Below are positions 22,645 through 35,578 of a DNA stretch of 64,000 nt, one piece after another (position 1 is the stretch's first letter; every line of letters begins with the position of its first letter). Position numbers and translations under genes: made by a program. Origin of the DNA: Triticum aestivum. Lineage: Eukaryota; Streptophyta; Magnoliopsida; Poales; Poaceae. The notes below the pieces were generated by a model. That model worked only from the letters and a program-made list of their open reading frames with translations, ran no database searches and was not told the origin of the DNA. The stretch lies in the NCBI RefSeq assembly GCF_018294505.1, contig NC_057808.1, positions 224,740,684-224,804,683 on the forward strand. Direction: 5' to 3'.

Positions 22645-22656
22645 GCTCTAATACCA
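22645..22656 (-). other. Primer binding site, initiator-Met tRNA
   Basis: The sense strand reads TGGTATTAGAGC, one base different from the plant tRNA-iMet complement TGGTATCAGAGC. It lies five bases from the LTR end at 22662, which fixes the element's orientation. Confidence 0.85.
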
Positions 22657-23281
22657 AGCGTTGTGGCACCCCGGCTCGGAGCGACCGGTTTACCCTGTAT
22701 TGCCAACCTAGAGATCATGTCTTCTGGCAACACACAACATCTTGGTACATAAATCACCGCTTTATTGAAACTAGCAGAAGCATAGAGTGACATTACAACA
22801 AGTTGCCAGGCCAAGCGGCACACTCGGTGCGGCCGAACAGTATGTACATTATTTAGTGGACATAAAGAGGGCCTCGAGCATGACATCTACACGGCAGCAG
22901 AACAACGACATAGCGGGACTCCATAGCACAGGGACATCGATGTGGACACGGTCTAGACACGGCAGCTCTCCGATCCAGTTACACTTCCCTGAAATCTGGC
23001 ATAACACGCCAGGTCAGTACATTGAATGTACTTGCAAGCTCACAGCAAACAGAACCATAATGACAAACAATGTCATGACATTTAATCAAGTTAAATGCAA
23101 ACAACAACATGCTACTCATGCTGTGAAACCAAACTTGTGCATCGAGTCACACGGACTCTCTTACCAACCGGTTGCCTCGCAACCGAAATAGTGCTCACGA
23201 CAAAGCACGAACAAAACCATGCTTGGTCCAACTGGTTACCTCGTAACCAAAATGTGGTCACTCCCGGATCACAAATGATAC

Positions 23282-24838
23282 TGATAAACCCCAAGTGCAG
23301 GGAATCATCATAGCAATTCCCAAAGGTGGAAGTGATAAGTATGGAGTGTCGAACCCACAAGGAGCTAAAGGTAAGATCAATATTCTCTCAAGTCCTATCT
23401 GCCACTGATACGACTCTACGTACACCGAACGTTTGCTTCCAACTAGAAACGAGAAATAAAACTATGTTGTGGGTATGAAGAGGATAACTTTGCATGATAT
23501 CGGAGAGCTAAAATATAAAAGTAGTTGCTATTATCATAAATTTAGAATATACTACTAAATATTATAAATAGTGAGTGTGGAATAATGATGGGTCGGTGTG
23601 CGGAATTATCCTAGGCAATCGTTAACAAGACCGGTAGTCATCATTGCAATTTCATATGAGGGAGAGGCATAAGCTAACATACTTTCTCTTCTTGAATCAT
23701 ATGCACTTATGATTGGAACTCTAGCAAGCATCCGCAACTACTAAAGATCATTAAGGTAAAACCCAACCATAGCATTAAAGCATCAAGTCCCCTTTATTCC
23801 ATACGCAACAACCCCCTTACTCGGGTTTATGCTTCTGTCACTCAAGCAACCCACTATAAGCGAATCATAAACGTATTGCAATACCCTACAGCGGGAATCC
23901 CTCACGCTTGCGCGACACGGAGGGCACCATAGGACATCACCAAAATAAAACATACAACTCGTACCAATCTAGATCATCAATCAACCCAAAGACAAAGGAT
24001 ATCTACTCAAAACATCATAGGATGGCAACACATCATTGGTTCATAATATGTGGCATAAAGCACCATGTTCAAGTAGGGATTACAGCGGGGTGCGGGAGAG
24101 TGGACCGCGTAAAAGAGATGAGGATGGTGATGATGATGGTGATGTTGATGAAGACGATCACCGCGGTGATGATTCCCCTCCCGATGGCACTCCGGCGCCA
24201 CTGAGAGAGAGGAGGAGAGGTTATCCCCCTTGTGCTTCCTCCTCCATGGCCTCCCCCCTAGATGGGGAGAGGTTCTCGCTCTGGTCCTTGGCCTTCATGG
24301 CGATGATAGCCCCTCCGGGATCCTCCTCCATGGCCTCCGGTGATGATGGCCCCCTCAGGTAGGGTGTCAGAGAGGGCCTAGATGGATTTCTCATGGCTAC
24401 AGAGGCTTGCGGCGGCGGAACTTCTGATCTAGGTTAATTTTCTGAGGTTTCTATATTTATAGGAATTTCTGGGGTCGTTCTCACGTCAGGGGGGTCTCCA
24501 AGTCATCCACGAGGCAGGGGCCCACGCCCAGGGGGGTGGGCGCGCCCCCACCCTTGTGGACAGCCTGGGACTCTTCTGGCCTAACTCTTTTGCTCCAGGG
24601 GCTTCTTTTGGTCCATCAAAAATCAACAAAAATTGCCACGTCAATTGGACTCCGTTTGTATCCCTTTTCTGTAAAACTCAAAAACAAGGAAAAAACAGAA
24701 ACTGGCACTGGGCTCTAGGTTAATAGGTTAGTCCCAAGAATCATATAAAATAGCATATAAATGCATATAAAACATCTAAGATGGATAATATAATAGCATG
24801 AATACTTCATAAATTATAGATACGTTGGAGACGTATCA
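23282..24838 (-). repeat. Left LTR of level-3 element (1557 bp)
   Basis: It runs from TGATAAACCCCAAGTGCAGG to GATACGTTGGAGACGTATCA and is near-identical to 28811-30357. The 24090-24420 leader contains GATGGTGATGATGATGG-type repeats; open frames there are shadows. One visible difference from the other LTR is a 12-bp length change in this GATGGTGATG run. Confidence 0.92.
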
Positions 24839-27143
24839 GCATCCCCAAGCTTCATTCCTGCTCATCCTCGAGTAGGTAAATGGTAAAAGAAATAATTTAT
24901 GAAGTGTGAATGCTAGCAGGTGCACAAGTTTGATCAATGATAATTTCAATCACCTTCTCAAGCATCATTATATGTCATAACAGTAGCTCATCTCATAAAA
25001 CTTTTCATGATCAAGTAACAAGCTATTCACATGTTAAAGTATAGATCATAAACTTACTTGAAAACTAACAAACAGTGCTCTTAGTCATGAAACAATTGCA
25101 ATTCATCTTATTTTTGGGAAGGGTCTATGTAAGAGCTTTGATTCAGCAAACTCCACATACTCAACTATCATTTAATCTTTCACAGTTGCTAACACTCATG
25201 TGATATTTATGGGTTCAAAGTTTTAATCGGACACAGAGAAAGATATGGGCTTATAGTTTCACCTCCCAACCTTTTACCTCAAGGGTAATGTCAACAATAA
25301 TAATTTATGAAAACCTACATCCAAGTGGATATATATATCCGGATCGCTCCAACACAAAGTGCTTGCCAAAGGAAAAAGTGTAAAAATGAAAGGTGATGAT
25401 CACCATGACTCTTGTATAAGGGTAGAAGATAAAAGTAAAAGATAGGCCCTTCGCAGAGGGAAGCTGAGGTTGTCATGCGCTTTTATGGTTGGATGCAAAA
25501 AATCTTAATGCAAAAGAACGTCACTTTATATTGCCCCTCGTGATAAAGACCTTTATTATGCAGTCCGTCTCTTTTATTTCTTCCCTATCACAAGTTCGTA
25601 TAAAGTTTATTTTCTTCGTACTAATAGATCATACATATTTAAGGAGCAATTTTTATTGCATGCACCGATGACAACTTACTTGAAGGATCTTACTCAATCC
25701 TTAGGTAGGTATGGTGGACTCTCATGGCAAAACTGGTTTAAGGGATGTTTGGAAGCACAAGTAGTATTTCTACTTGGTGCAAAGAATTTGGCTAGCATGA
25801 GAGGGAAAGGCAAGCCCAACATTTTGGATAATCCAAGACAATATAACGTTTCGGATATAGGAAAACATAACCCATTAAGTTGTCTTCCTTTTCCAACATC
25901 AACCTTTTAGCATGTCATATTTTAATGAGTGCTCACAATTACAAAAGATATCCAAGATAGTATATTTATATGTGAAATCTCTCTTCCTTCAATATTCTTT
26001 CACGAATTGTTCAAGTGACCAATTCTGCGTTTGCTAACTTTCAATAAGTTTACTACCTATACTTATTCTGTGTGAAGTCATTACTCCCCATGTTATAAGC
26101 ATATGAAACATATATAAATTCAGATTTACGATATTCAATTCATTCAACCATTTACTCACAGGATATATGTGAAGCACGTGCGTAAATGACAAACTACTCC
26201 AAAAAGATATAAGTGAAGAACACTGAGTAGTCAAATAATTAACTAGCCATGGGAGGATTCTTTTTCATTCAAGACTTCAGATCCAATGATTTTATTCAAA
26301 CAGCAAGTAAAATTGAAAATACGCTCCAAGCAAAACACATATCATGTGATGAATAAAAATATAGCTCCGAGTAAGGTATACCGATAGTTTTGAAGACGAA
26401 AGAGGGGATGCCTTCCGGGGCATTCCCAAGCTTAGGCGCTTGAGTCTTCCTTGAATATTAACTTGGGGTGCCTTGGGCATCCCCAAGCTTAGGGTCTTTC
26501 CACTCCTTATTCTCCTCATATCGATATCTCACCCAAAGCTTGAAAACTTCAATCACACAAAACTTAAGGGAACTTCGTGTGATAGGTTAGTATGATAAAG
26601 AGTAAACCATTCACTTTGGTACTGTCAAAGACAAGGTTCATAATTTTTCTCACACAATACCTACTTTACCATATCATTTCTACAATTTATATTGAAAAAT
26701 ATGAGCCATAGAAACTAGAAAACATGCAAACTATGCAATGAAAACAGAATCTGTCAGAAACAGAATAGTCTGTAATGATCTGAACAGCAACCATACTTCC
26801 GCTACTACAAAAATTATGAGATAAATTGGTGGACATGAAGAATTTATCTATTAATCTTCTGCAAAAATAAACAACTCAAAAGCACTCTTCTGTAAATAAA
26901 ATGACAGCTAATATCGTGAGTGCAAAGTTTCTGTTTTTTACAGCAAGATTACATTAACTTTCACCCAAGTCTTCCCAAAGGTCTTACTTGGCACTTTATT
27001 GAAACAAAAAGCTATAAAATATGATTACTACAGTAGCTTAATCATGTAAACACACAAAAAATGTAAGGGTAAATATTGGGTTGTTTCCCAACAAGCGTTT
27101 CTCTTTAATGCCTCTTAGCTAGGCATGATGATTTCAATGATGC
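24839..27143 (-). other. Non-coding 3' internal region of level-3 element
   Basis: The PPT-like GCATCCCCAAGCTT (forward strand) abuts the LTR at 24839. A hairpin module with two more copies lies at ~26403-26495. GATATAAGTGAAG-type motifs occur near 26160-26220, and CAGAATCTGTCAGAAACAG near 26751. No coding sequence is seen. Confidence 0.65.
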
Positions 27144-27452
27144 TCACATAAAAGATAAGAATTGAAACATAAAGAGAGCATCATGAAGAATATGACTAGC
27201 ACATTTAAATCTCACCCACTTCCTATGCCTAGGGATTTTGTGAGCACATAGTTTATAGGAACAAGAATCAACTAGCATAGGAAGGCAAAACAAGTATAAC
27301 TTCAAAACTTTAAGCACATAGAGAGGAAACTTGATATTATTGCAACTCCTACAAGCATATATTCCTCCCTCATAATAATTTTCAGTAGCATCATGAATGA
27401 ATTCAACAATATAATCATCACATAAAGCATTCTTTTCATGATCTACAAGCAT
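27144..27452 (-). pseudogene. Remnant of the uncharacterised acidic ORF (C-terminal part)
   Basis: This 102-residue frame contains DHEKNALCDDYIVEFIHDAT, ENYYEGG and HKIPRHRKW. It is clearly homologous to 12491-12952 (HHEKSAVCDSYIVESIHDA, HKIPMHRKW). Upstream sense sequence (27453-27560) still shows GRVSTLGTSDP-like text but out of frame and with stops. The N-terminal two-thirds of the ORF is absent from this element. Confidence 0.7.
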
Positions 27453-28783
27453 AGAAATTTTCTACTCTCCACATAAGCAAAATTCTTCTTATTCGGAATG
27501 GCGGGATCACTAGTTCCTAAAGTTGACACTCTTCCAAACCCGTTTTAGATGATAGTATTATTCATACTCCAAAAGATATAAGTGAAGTTCATGGAGAATT
27601 CTACAATTAATATAGACTAACCAATATCCAAGCTCAAAATATATAAGGGAAGCACACGAAGCATTCTATAAAACCATACTCAAATGATTTAAGTGAAGCA
27701 CAAAGAGCAACTTATAAGATTATACTTAAAAGATATAAGTGAAGCACATGAAGTATTCTATAAATCAATGAAGGGATATCTCATACTAGCATGGTTCTTA
27801 AATGAAAAACTAAAACACAAAGGACACAAATCATGTGAACAAAACAAACACCGAGGTAGACCGATATTTGTTGAAGAAGAAAGATGGGATGCCAACCGGG
27901 GCATCCCCAAGCTTAGATGCTTGAGTATCCTTTGAAATATTTACTTGGGGTGCCTTGGGAATCCCCAAGCTTGAACTCTTGCCTTTCTTTATTCTTCTCA
28001 TATTGATAGCTCCTCGATCTTCGAACACTTCATCCACACAAAACTCTAACAAAAACTTGTGAGATCCGTTAGTGTAATAAAGCAAATAACTACCTTTAGG
28101 TACTGTAATGAACTCATTATTTATTTATATTGGTGTTAAACCTACTCTATTCCAACTTCTCTATGGTTCATACCCCCCGATACTAGCCATAGATTCATCA
28201 AAATAAGCAAACAACACACGCAAAACAGAATCTGTCAAAAACAGGACAGTCTGTAGTAATCTGGAAGTTTAGTAAACTTCTGTAACTCCAAAAATTATGA
28301 AATAAATTTGAAAATTTGAAACATTTTTACAGAAGTAATGTGCAAAAAGGTTCAGACCCATTTGAACTTCCAGTAAAAAAATGTAAAATCACGCACTACA
28401 GCCAAAGTTTCTGTTTTTGTTCTGCACATAGTAAACAAGCAATCTAATCATCCTAAAACCAAAGCTTGGCAGATTATTTTTATAATACACAAGGGGATAA
28501 TTATTTACAGAGAAACTTCCATGAAAAATTCTACATTGTTTCCATGAGCATGAACACAAGTGATCAAGGTCGACCCTCACTTCTTCAATGCATAACTTTC
28601 CAATCACTTCTCTTTTTGAAAAACTTTTAGGCAAGGAAGGCAAGTAATTTTTTTTGTATTTTCATTCTTAATTTTTTTGTATGTTTCACCCACAACTAAA
28701 CAGAAACAAAAAGGAAAAACAAAATCTACTTAGTGAAGAAAGCAAACAAGCGCACACGAGAATATCAACCCCACGCTATTGCT
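27453..28783 (-). other. Non-coding 5' internal region of level-3 element
   Basis: It carries another hairpin/PPT-like module at ~27887-27975 and a cluster of GATATAAGTGAAGCAC-type repeats at 27560-27780, on the sense-5' side of the ORF remnant. The rest is AT-rich, including CAGAATCTGTCAAAAACAG near 28226. No ORF is supported. Confidence 0.6.
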
Positions 28784-28800
28784 CCCCGACAACCGCGCCA
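28784..28800 (-). other. Primer binding site, tRNA-Asp type
   Basis: The sense strand reads TGGCGCGGTTGTCGGGG. The plant tRNA-Asp complement is TGGCGCCGTTGCCGGGG, so there are two mismatches. It lies ten bases from the LTR end at 28811. Confidence 0.75.
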
Positions 28801-28810
28801 GAAAAGAGCT

Positions 28811-30357
28811 TGATAATCCCCAAGTGCAGGGAATCATCGTAGCAATTCCCAAAGGTGGAAGTGATAAGTATGGAGTGTCAAACCCACAAGGAGCTAAAGG
28901 TAAGGTCAATATTCTCTCAAGTCCTATCTGCCACTGATACGACTCTACGTACACCGAACGTTTGCTTCCAACTAGAAACGAGAAATAAAACTATGTTGTG
29001 GGTATGAAGAGGATAACTTTGCATGATATCGGAGAGCTAAAGTATAAAAGTAGTTGTTGTTATCATAAATTTAGAATATAGTACTAAATATTATAAATAG
29101 CGAGTGTGGAATAATGATGGGTCGGTGTGCGGAATTATCCTAGGCAATCGTTAACAAGACCGGTAGTCGTCATTGCAATTTCATATGAGGGAGAGGCATA
29201 AGCTAACATACTTTCTCTTCTTGAATCACATGCACTTATGATTGGAACTCTAGCAAGCATCCGCAACTACTAAAGATCATTAAGGTAAAACCCAACCATA
29301 GCATTAAAGCATCAAGTCCCCTTTATCCCATACGCAACAACCCCCTTACTCGGGTTTATGCTTCTGTCACTCAAGCAACCCACTATAAGCAAATCATAAA
29401 CGTATTGCAATACCCTACAGCGGGAATCCCTCACGCTTGCGCGACACGGAGGGCACCATAGGATAGCACCAAAATAAAACATACAACTCGTACCAATCTA
29501 GATCATCAATCAACCCAAAGACAAAGGATATCTACTCAAAACATCATAGGATGGCAACACATCATTTGATCATAATATGTGGCATAAAGCACCATGTTCA
29601 AGCAGGGATTACAGCGGGGTGCGGGAAAGTGGACCGTGTAAAAGAGATGAGGATGGTGATGTTGATGAAGACGATCACCGCGGTGATGATTCCCCTCCCG
29701 ATGGCACTCTGGCGCCACCGAGAGAGAGGAGGAGAGGTTCTCCCCCTTGTGCTTCCTCCTCCATGGCCTCCCCCCTAGATGGGGAGAGGTTCTCCCTCTG
29801 GTCCTTGGCCTTCATGGCGATGATAGCCCCTCCGGGATCCTCCTCCATGGCCTCCGGTGATGATGGCCCCCTCCAGCAGGGTGCCAGAGAGGGCCTAGAT
29901 TGATGTCTCATGGCTACAGAGGCTTGCGGCGGCGGAACTTCTGATCTAGGTTAATTTTCCGAGGTTTCTGTACTTATAGGAATTTTTGGCGTCGGTCTCA
30001 CTTCAGGGGGGTTTCCAAGTCATCCACGAGGCAGGGGCCCATGCCCAGGGGGGTGGGCGCGCCCCCCACCATTGTGGACAGCCTGGGACTCTTCTGGCCC
30101 AACTCTTTTGCTCCAGGGGCTTCTTTTGGTCCATAAAAAATCAACAAAAAATGGCACGTCAATTGGACTCCATTTGGTATTCCTTTTCTACAAAACTCAA
30201 AAACAAGGAAAAAACAGAAACTGGCACTGGGCTCTAGGTTAATAGGTTAGTCCCAAAAATCATATAAAATAGCATATAAATGCATACAAAACATCTAAGA
30301 TGGATAATATAATAGCATGAATACTTCATAAATTATAGATACGTTGGAGACGTATCA
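28811..30357 (-). repeat. Right LTR of level-3 element (1547 bp, sense-5' LTR)
   Basis: It runs from TGATAATCCCCAAGTGCAGG to GATACGTTGGAGACGTATCA and pairs with 23282-24838 along its full length. The terminal motif is followed directly by target duplication GATAC at 30358-30362. Confidence 0.92.
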
Positions 30358-31775
30358 GATACCACAACAGTCAGCCTCACTGACTTCATCATCATCCAAC
30401 CAGTTCAATGCAAGTTGATTAGTGTGCAAGGTTCATTAATAACAGTTGATCCATGGTGTGACTTACTTACGAACTGGGCCCTTATCCATGGGCGCGGCTA
30501 TCGATAGATTAATACACTCCGCAGAGGTAGCGCACTTATTTACCCAAACCACGGAATCCATGGCCTCGCACTCCCATTCGGGCGGACCAATGGCATTCCG
30601 ATAGAACTCTCCCATTGTCATGACACTCTTACGGCCACTCCGACCAACTCCCCACTGGGCTTAGTCCTGGGTGACCCAGCCTACCAAAGACGAAACTACT
30701 ACCGTCGTGGCAAATAAACAGTCCCAAACGGGGACACGGTACCATAACAACAACGGGTTCAAAAGGTTATGTCTGCTTACCGGGCTAGGGTAACACATGC
30801 CCATAACCTTCCCTCGTTGGAGGCACCAACAAAAGGCATGACAACGGACAACTACCGGCCTCCTCATAAAGGCAAATGTGGTTGCACTCGTCAGCCCGAT
30901 TCAGTGGCACCATGACCCGACCAACTTTACGTTCGAGTTCAGTTATCTTGAGGCTTTACATGAAATAAAATGCTCGAGTCAAAATATGCCATGCTTATGC
31001 AACCATATATCATGCATCACAAATCACCACGGATCAACTTAATTCAAAGTTCTACTTGCACCAACTTAACCTTCAACATTTCTGGTCCTTTCTTACTTGT
31101 TATTTATACTCATCACTTTAGTTGACATAATCAAATAAAACTTATGTTAGCATGTATATCGTGAGAATAAGACCGATAATCGTATCACCATAGTCATGAC
31201 AAACTTACTTAAATCAACTGCTCAAGCTACACCTCACTAGTTCAAGCATTCACTTCTGTTAACTAAGCGTTTTGACCATGACAAACTAAATAACACAAGA
31301 ATTGTTGATTTTAATACTATATGCAATGAATAATATATATATATATATATATTCAAGTAGAAAATCATGAATATTGCAAAGACACCATGATAATGTTGTT
31401 GTGGCTTGCCTTAGTGCAGAGGAGCTTCACACTCCTTCTAGATGCCTTCAAGACAAGCTTCACCTTCTGAAAATAATTCAAATGACAAAAAGAAAATATC
31501 AAGAACACTTCTAAAAATTATCAGAAATTCTAGGGCAGCAAGGAAAAATCCCATCTTGGGTGTGCTGCTAGGATTTTCCAGTAAGAACAGACTGCAAAAA
31601 GAATCAAATCATTTGGACATGTAGAATAAGAGTTATAGCTGGTCAAAGTTCTGGTCAAAATTTGAACTAAATTTGAATTAAAAAGAAAATCCAGGGGGGT
31701 GAAGTAAAAGGCGTAAAATGCCCGGGTGCCACCACTCATACTGCTTCGGGCGCGGCCTGAGTGGCTGACAGCGGG

Positions 31776-32255
31776 TGAGGGAGTCCTGGACTAAGGGGTC
31801 CCCAGGCGTCCGGCCCGTTATCCATGGGCCGGACTGATGGGCTATGAAGACATGAAGGCCGAAGACTGTACCTGTGTCCCGATTGGATTCTTCTTGGCGT
31901 GGAAGGCAAGCTTGGCGACCGACTATGAAGATAACTTCTTATGTAACCAACTCTATGTAAACCCTAGATCCTCCTGGTGTCTATATAAACCGTAGGAATT
32001 AGTCCGGAAAGGAGATATTGATGACCATAGTCATATAGGCTAGACTTCTAGGGTTTAGCCATTACGATCTCGTGGTAGATCAACTCTTGTAACACTCATA
32101 TTCATCAAGATCAATCAAGCAGGAAGTAGGGTATTACCTCCATAGAGAGGGCCCGAACCTGGGTAAACATCATGTCCCCTGTCTCCTGTTACCATCGATC
32201 CTAGACGCACAGTTCGGGACCCCCTACCTGAGATCCGCCGGTTTTGACACCAATA
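31776..32255 (+). repeat. 5' LTR of Fatima-like element (480 bp)
   Basis: It starts TGAGGGAGTCCTGGACTAAG. TATA box CTATATAAAC is at 31981-31990. The end reads GACACCAATA where the 3' copy has GACACCGACA, so the terminal CA is mutated here. TTGGTGCTTTCATTGAGAG follows and is the likely primer site region; I cannot name the tRNA. Confidence 0.9.
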
Positions 32256-32269
32256 TTGGTGCTTTCATT

Positions 32270-34841
32270 GAGAGTTCCACTATGCCGTCGATGAAAGGTT
32301 TGATGGCCCCTTCGATCATCTATAGTGACGCTGTCCAAGGAGAAACCTTCCTCCCCGGACAGATTTTCGTGTTCGGCGGCTTCGTACTGCGGGCCAACTC
32401 GCTTGGCCATCTGGAGCAGATTGATAGCTAGGCCCCTGGCCACCAGGTCAAATTTGGAAGCTTGAACTACATCGCGGATATCTGTGGAGACTTGATCTTC
32501 AATGGATTTGAGACCGCAGCGATCGCTCCCCCTCGCTGTGATAAACATGACTTAAATCTGTCATCGGATCACATCCAGGAGATGATTCCTGTCGCTGCAA
32601 CAACCCTAGAACCAGAGCAGATCGTGCCATCTGAAACCATGGAGTCCGCAGCGTTGGAGCCGCACACGGACTCGGCACCCTGCAATATTTGCGTCAGCGG
32701 AACTTCGGACTCGTCTCCGGCTATAAGTTCTGGACCACGAACGCCTGCGGACACCGAGCTAGATCGGTTATCGATCTTCGAATTCAGCACCGCAGACGTT
32801 TTCCAGCACTCACCTTTGGGCGATGTGCTAAACTCTTTAAAAAACCTGTCATTAGTAGGAGACTCACAGCCGAACTATGTTCGGTCCGAACTAGGGGCTG
32901 ACGATGGAGAATTTTGCTTCCCACCCGCCACCCACTTCATAGCTACCGTCGAAGACTTAACCGACGAGCTTGATTATGGCTCCAAAGACATCGACGGTAT
33001 GGATGACGATGCCGACAAGGAGCAAGGCCAAGACCCGCCATTCACCTGACGTTGTACGGCCACCTCTTCGTACGACGTGTACATGGTTGATACACCTAAA
33101 GGATCTGGCGGCAATGACAAAGGAGATCCAGTTGCGAATAAACCTTTTGAGACATAGTCCAAGCGTCGGCGCCCTAAACGCCACTCTAAGCCTCGTTGCT
33201 CAAAAGATGGCAACACTAGCACCAGAGAAAATAGTACTCCGGATGACGCCGAAAACAATGAAGACCCTGTCGGGGCTGCATCCGAACAGGAGGAACATGA
33301 CAACGGACAAGATAACCCTGATAAACAGGCCATGCCCAATGACCCAGATGATGATAGTTACCGTCCAGTCTCCGAGGATGATGAGAGCCTCGGCAATGAG
33401 GACTTCATCGTGCCTGAGGCACCCCTCGAGCAGGAGCGCTTCAAGCGCCAGCTAATAGCCACTGCAAGAAGCCCGAAGAAGAAGCAGCAACAGCTCCAAG
33501 CTGATCAAGACCTACTCATCGATAGATGGACCGATGTCTTGGCAGCCGAAGAATACGGCCTCAAGCACCCAACCAAGAGTTACCCAAAGCGTAGACTGCT
33601 ACCTCAGTTCGACGAAGAGGCACCAGATCTCACCACGAGGTCGGGACAGTGCGGCGGACCGACGACCCCGCGGTCGGGATAAAACGACAACTCAGGCCGA
33701 ACAACAGCCCGCCCCACCGCCTCGTAAACATAGGGACAGACCATCTCGGGACCATACATACGACCTTCGGCAGGAATTGGCCAACAGAGCAGGACACACC
33801 AGATCGATCTAAACGCTTCCCTACTCAGGATGACGGCTACCTATTTGGACGTGACAAATCTAGTCACACCCGGGCCGATAACCGTAGACGGACTCCATCG
33901 GAGGTGCGCCGTGACGTGGCCCGCTATAGAGGCGCTGCACACCCTTTCTGCTTCATAGATGATGTGCTGCACCACAAATTCCCCGAGGGGTTCAAGCCCG
34001 TCAATATTGAATCATACGACGGAACAACTGATCCCGCAGTGTGGATCGAAGATTTTATTCTCCACATCCACATGGCCCGAGGAAACGACCTCCACGCTAT
34101 CAAATACCTCCCATTAAAGCTCAAAGGACCAGCTCGACACTGGCTGAACAGCTTGCCTGAAAATTCCATCGGCAGCTGGGAGGATCTGGAAGAACCTTTT
34201 TTTGACAACTTCCAAGGCACTTATGTCCGGCCACCTGACGCCGATGACTTAAGTCACATAGTTCAACAACCTGAAGAGTCCGCCAGAAAATTCTGGACTA
34301 GGTTCCTAACCAAAAGGAACCAGATCATCGACTGTCCGGATGCCGAAGCCCTAGTGGCCTTTAAACATAGCATCCGTGACGAATGGCTCGCCGCCACCTC
34401 GGAGAAGAAAAGCCGAGGTCCATGGCAGCCCTCACGGCACTTATGACCTGCTTTTTTGTGGGAGAGGATAGTTGGCTGGCTCGCAGTACAAACACAGCCA
34501 ACGAAGCAGGCCCCTTCGAGGCCAAAAACAGCACTGGCAAGCTCCGGCGCAACAGACACAAACGCCGGAGCAATGGCGATAACACCGATGACACTACAGT
34601 GCACGCCGGATTCAGTGGCTCCAAGTCCGGCCAGCGAAAGAAGCCCTATAAAAGGAACGGCGGAGGACCATCCAGCTTGGACCGCATACTCGATCGTCCG
34701 TGCCAGATACATGGCACCCCAGACAAACCGGCCAACCATACTAACAGAGATTGCCGGGTCTTTAAGCAAGCCAGCAAGGTAAATAGCGGAAACAAGGAAG
34801 GGGAATCACAGAGCAAGGACGATGACGAGGAGCCCCGGTAG
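32270..34841 (+). pseudogene. gag: Fatima-like gag polyprotein, frameshifted
   Basis: The coding signal is scattered over several frames. Pieces are 32462-33049 (acidic N-terminal region, ending DADKEQGQDPPFT), 33332-33682 (ERFKRQLIATARSPKKKQQQ and a following helical stretch), 33649-34446 (the Gag core) and 34383-34841. The Gag core has HHKFPEGFKPVNIESYDGTT, PLKLKGPARHWLNSLPE and FWTRFLTKRN. The last piece includes DRPCQIHGTPDKPANHTNRD, the cysteine/histidine segment usual at the Gag C-terminus of this family. At least three frame changes are needed to link them, so the gene is dead. Confidence 0.8.
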
Positions 34842-34885
34842 CCGAACAGTGGGGGCAGAAGAAATTACCGCCTCAAGTCAAAAGG

Positions 34886-35578
34886 GTGAACATGATATAT
34901 GCTACACACATCCCCAAAAGGGAGCGCAAGCGCGCACTCAGGGACGTCTATGCGGCAGAGCCAGTCGCCCCAAAATTCAACCCATGGTCGTCATTCCCGA
35001 TCACCTTCGATCATCATGATCATCCAACTAGCATCTGTCATGGCGATTCAGCCGCATTGGTACTCGACCCAATCATCGACGGATTTCACATGACACGAGT
35101 CCTAATGGACGGTGGTAGCAGCCTCAACCTGCTCTATCAGGATACAGTACGCAAAATGGGCATTAATCCCTCACGAATCAAGCCCATGATAACTACCTTT
35201 AAAGGAGTTATACCAGGTGTAGAGGCCCGTTTTACGGGCTCAATCACGCTAGAGGTGGTCTTTGGTTCCCCGGATAACTTCCGAAGCGAAGAGCTAATCT
35301 TCGATATCGCCCCCTTCCGCAGCGGCTACCACGCACTGCTCGGACGAACCACATTTGCTAGATTCAACGCAGCGCCACATTATGCTTATCTCAAGCTCAA
35401 GATGCCCGGTCCATGCGGCGTCATTACAGTAAATGGAAACACGGAACGTTCCCTCCGTACAGAGGAGCATACCGCAGCCCTAGCAGCAGAAGTACATAGC
35501 GGCCTTCTCAAGCGGCACCATAATCCGGCCGCCGAGCCCCTGGACATCGTTAAGAAGGTCCGGACTACACTGCAATAG
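34886..35578 (+). CDS. Fatima-like retropepsin region
   Basis: This 230-residue open frame carries VLMDGGSSLNLLYQDTVRKM, the aspartyl-protease-like active loop (D-G-G-S rather than D-S-G-A), and HALLGRTTFARFNAAPHYAY as the downstream hydrophobic-hydrophobic-G motif. It stops with TAG at 35576 after VKKVRTTLQ. Stops follow in all frames and no reverse transcriptase appears, so the element carries only gag-protease on this strand. The start given is an internal ATG; the real protein was probably fused to Gag. Confidence 0.75.
   Translation: MNMIYATHIPKRERKRALRDVYAAEPVAPKFNPWSSFPITFDHHDHPTSICHGDSAALVLDPIIDGFHMTRVLMDGGSSLNLLYQDTVRKMGINPSRIKPMITTFKGVIPGVEARFTGSITLEVVFGSPDNFRSEELIFDIAPFRSGYHALLGRTTFARFNAAPHYAYLKLKMPGPCGVITVNGNTERSLRTEEHTAALAAEVHSGLLKRHHNPAAEPLDIVKKVRTTLQ

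Larger units (their letters stand above)
23282..30357 (-). mobile_element. Level-3 non-autonomous LTR retrotransposon, target duplication GATAC
   Basis: It is 7076 bp with two LTRs (23282-24838 and 28811-30357) flanked by GATAC at 23277-23281 and 30358-30362. Orientation is minus: the primer site lies inside the right LTR and the PPT-like AAGCTTGGGGATGC inside the left. No gag-pol is recognisable; there is only a remnant of the acidic ORF at 27144-27452. Confidence 0.92.
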
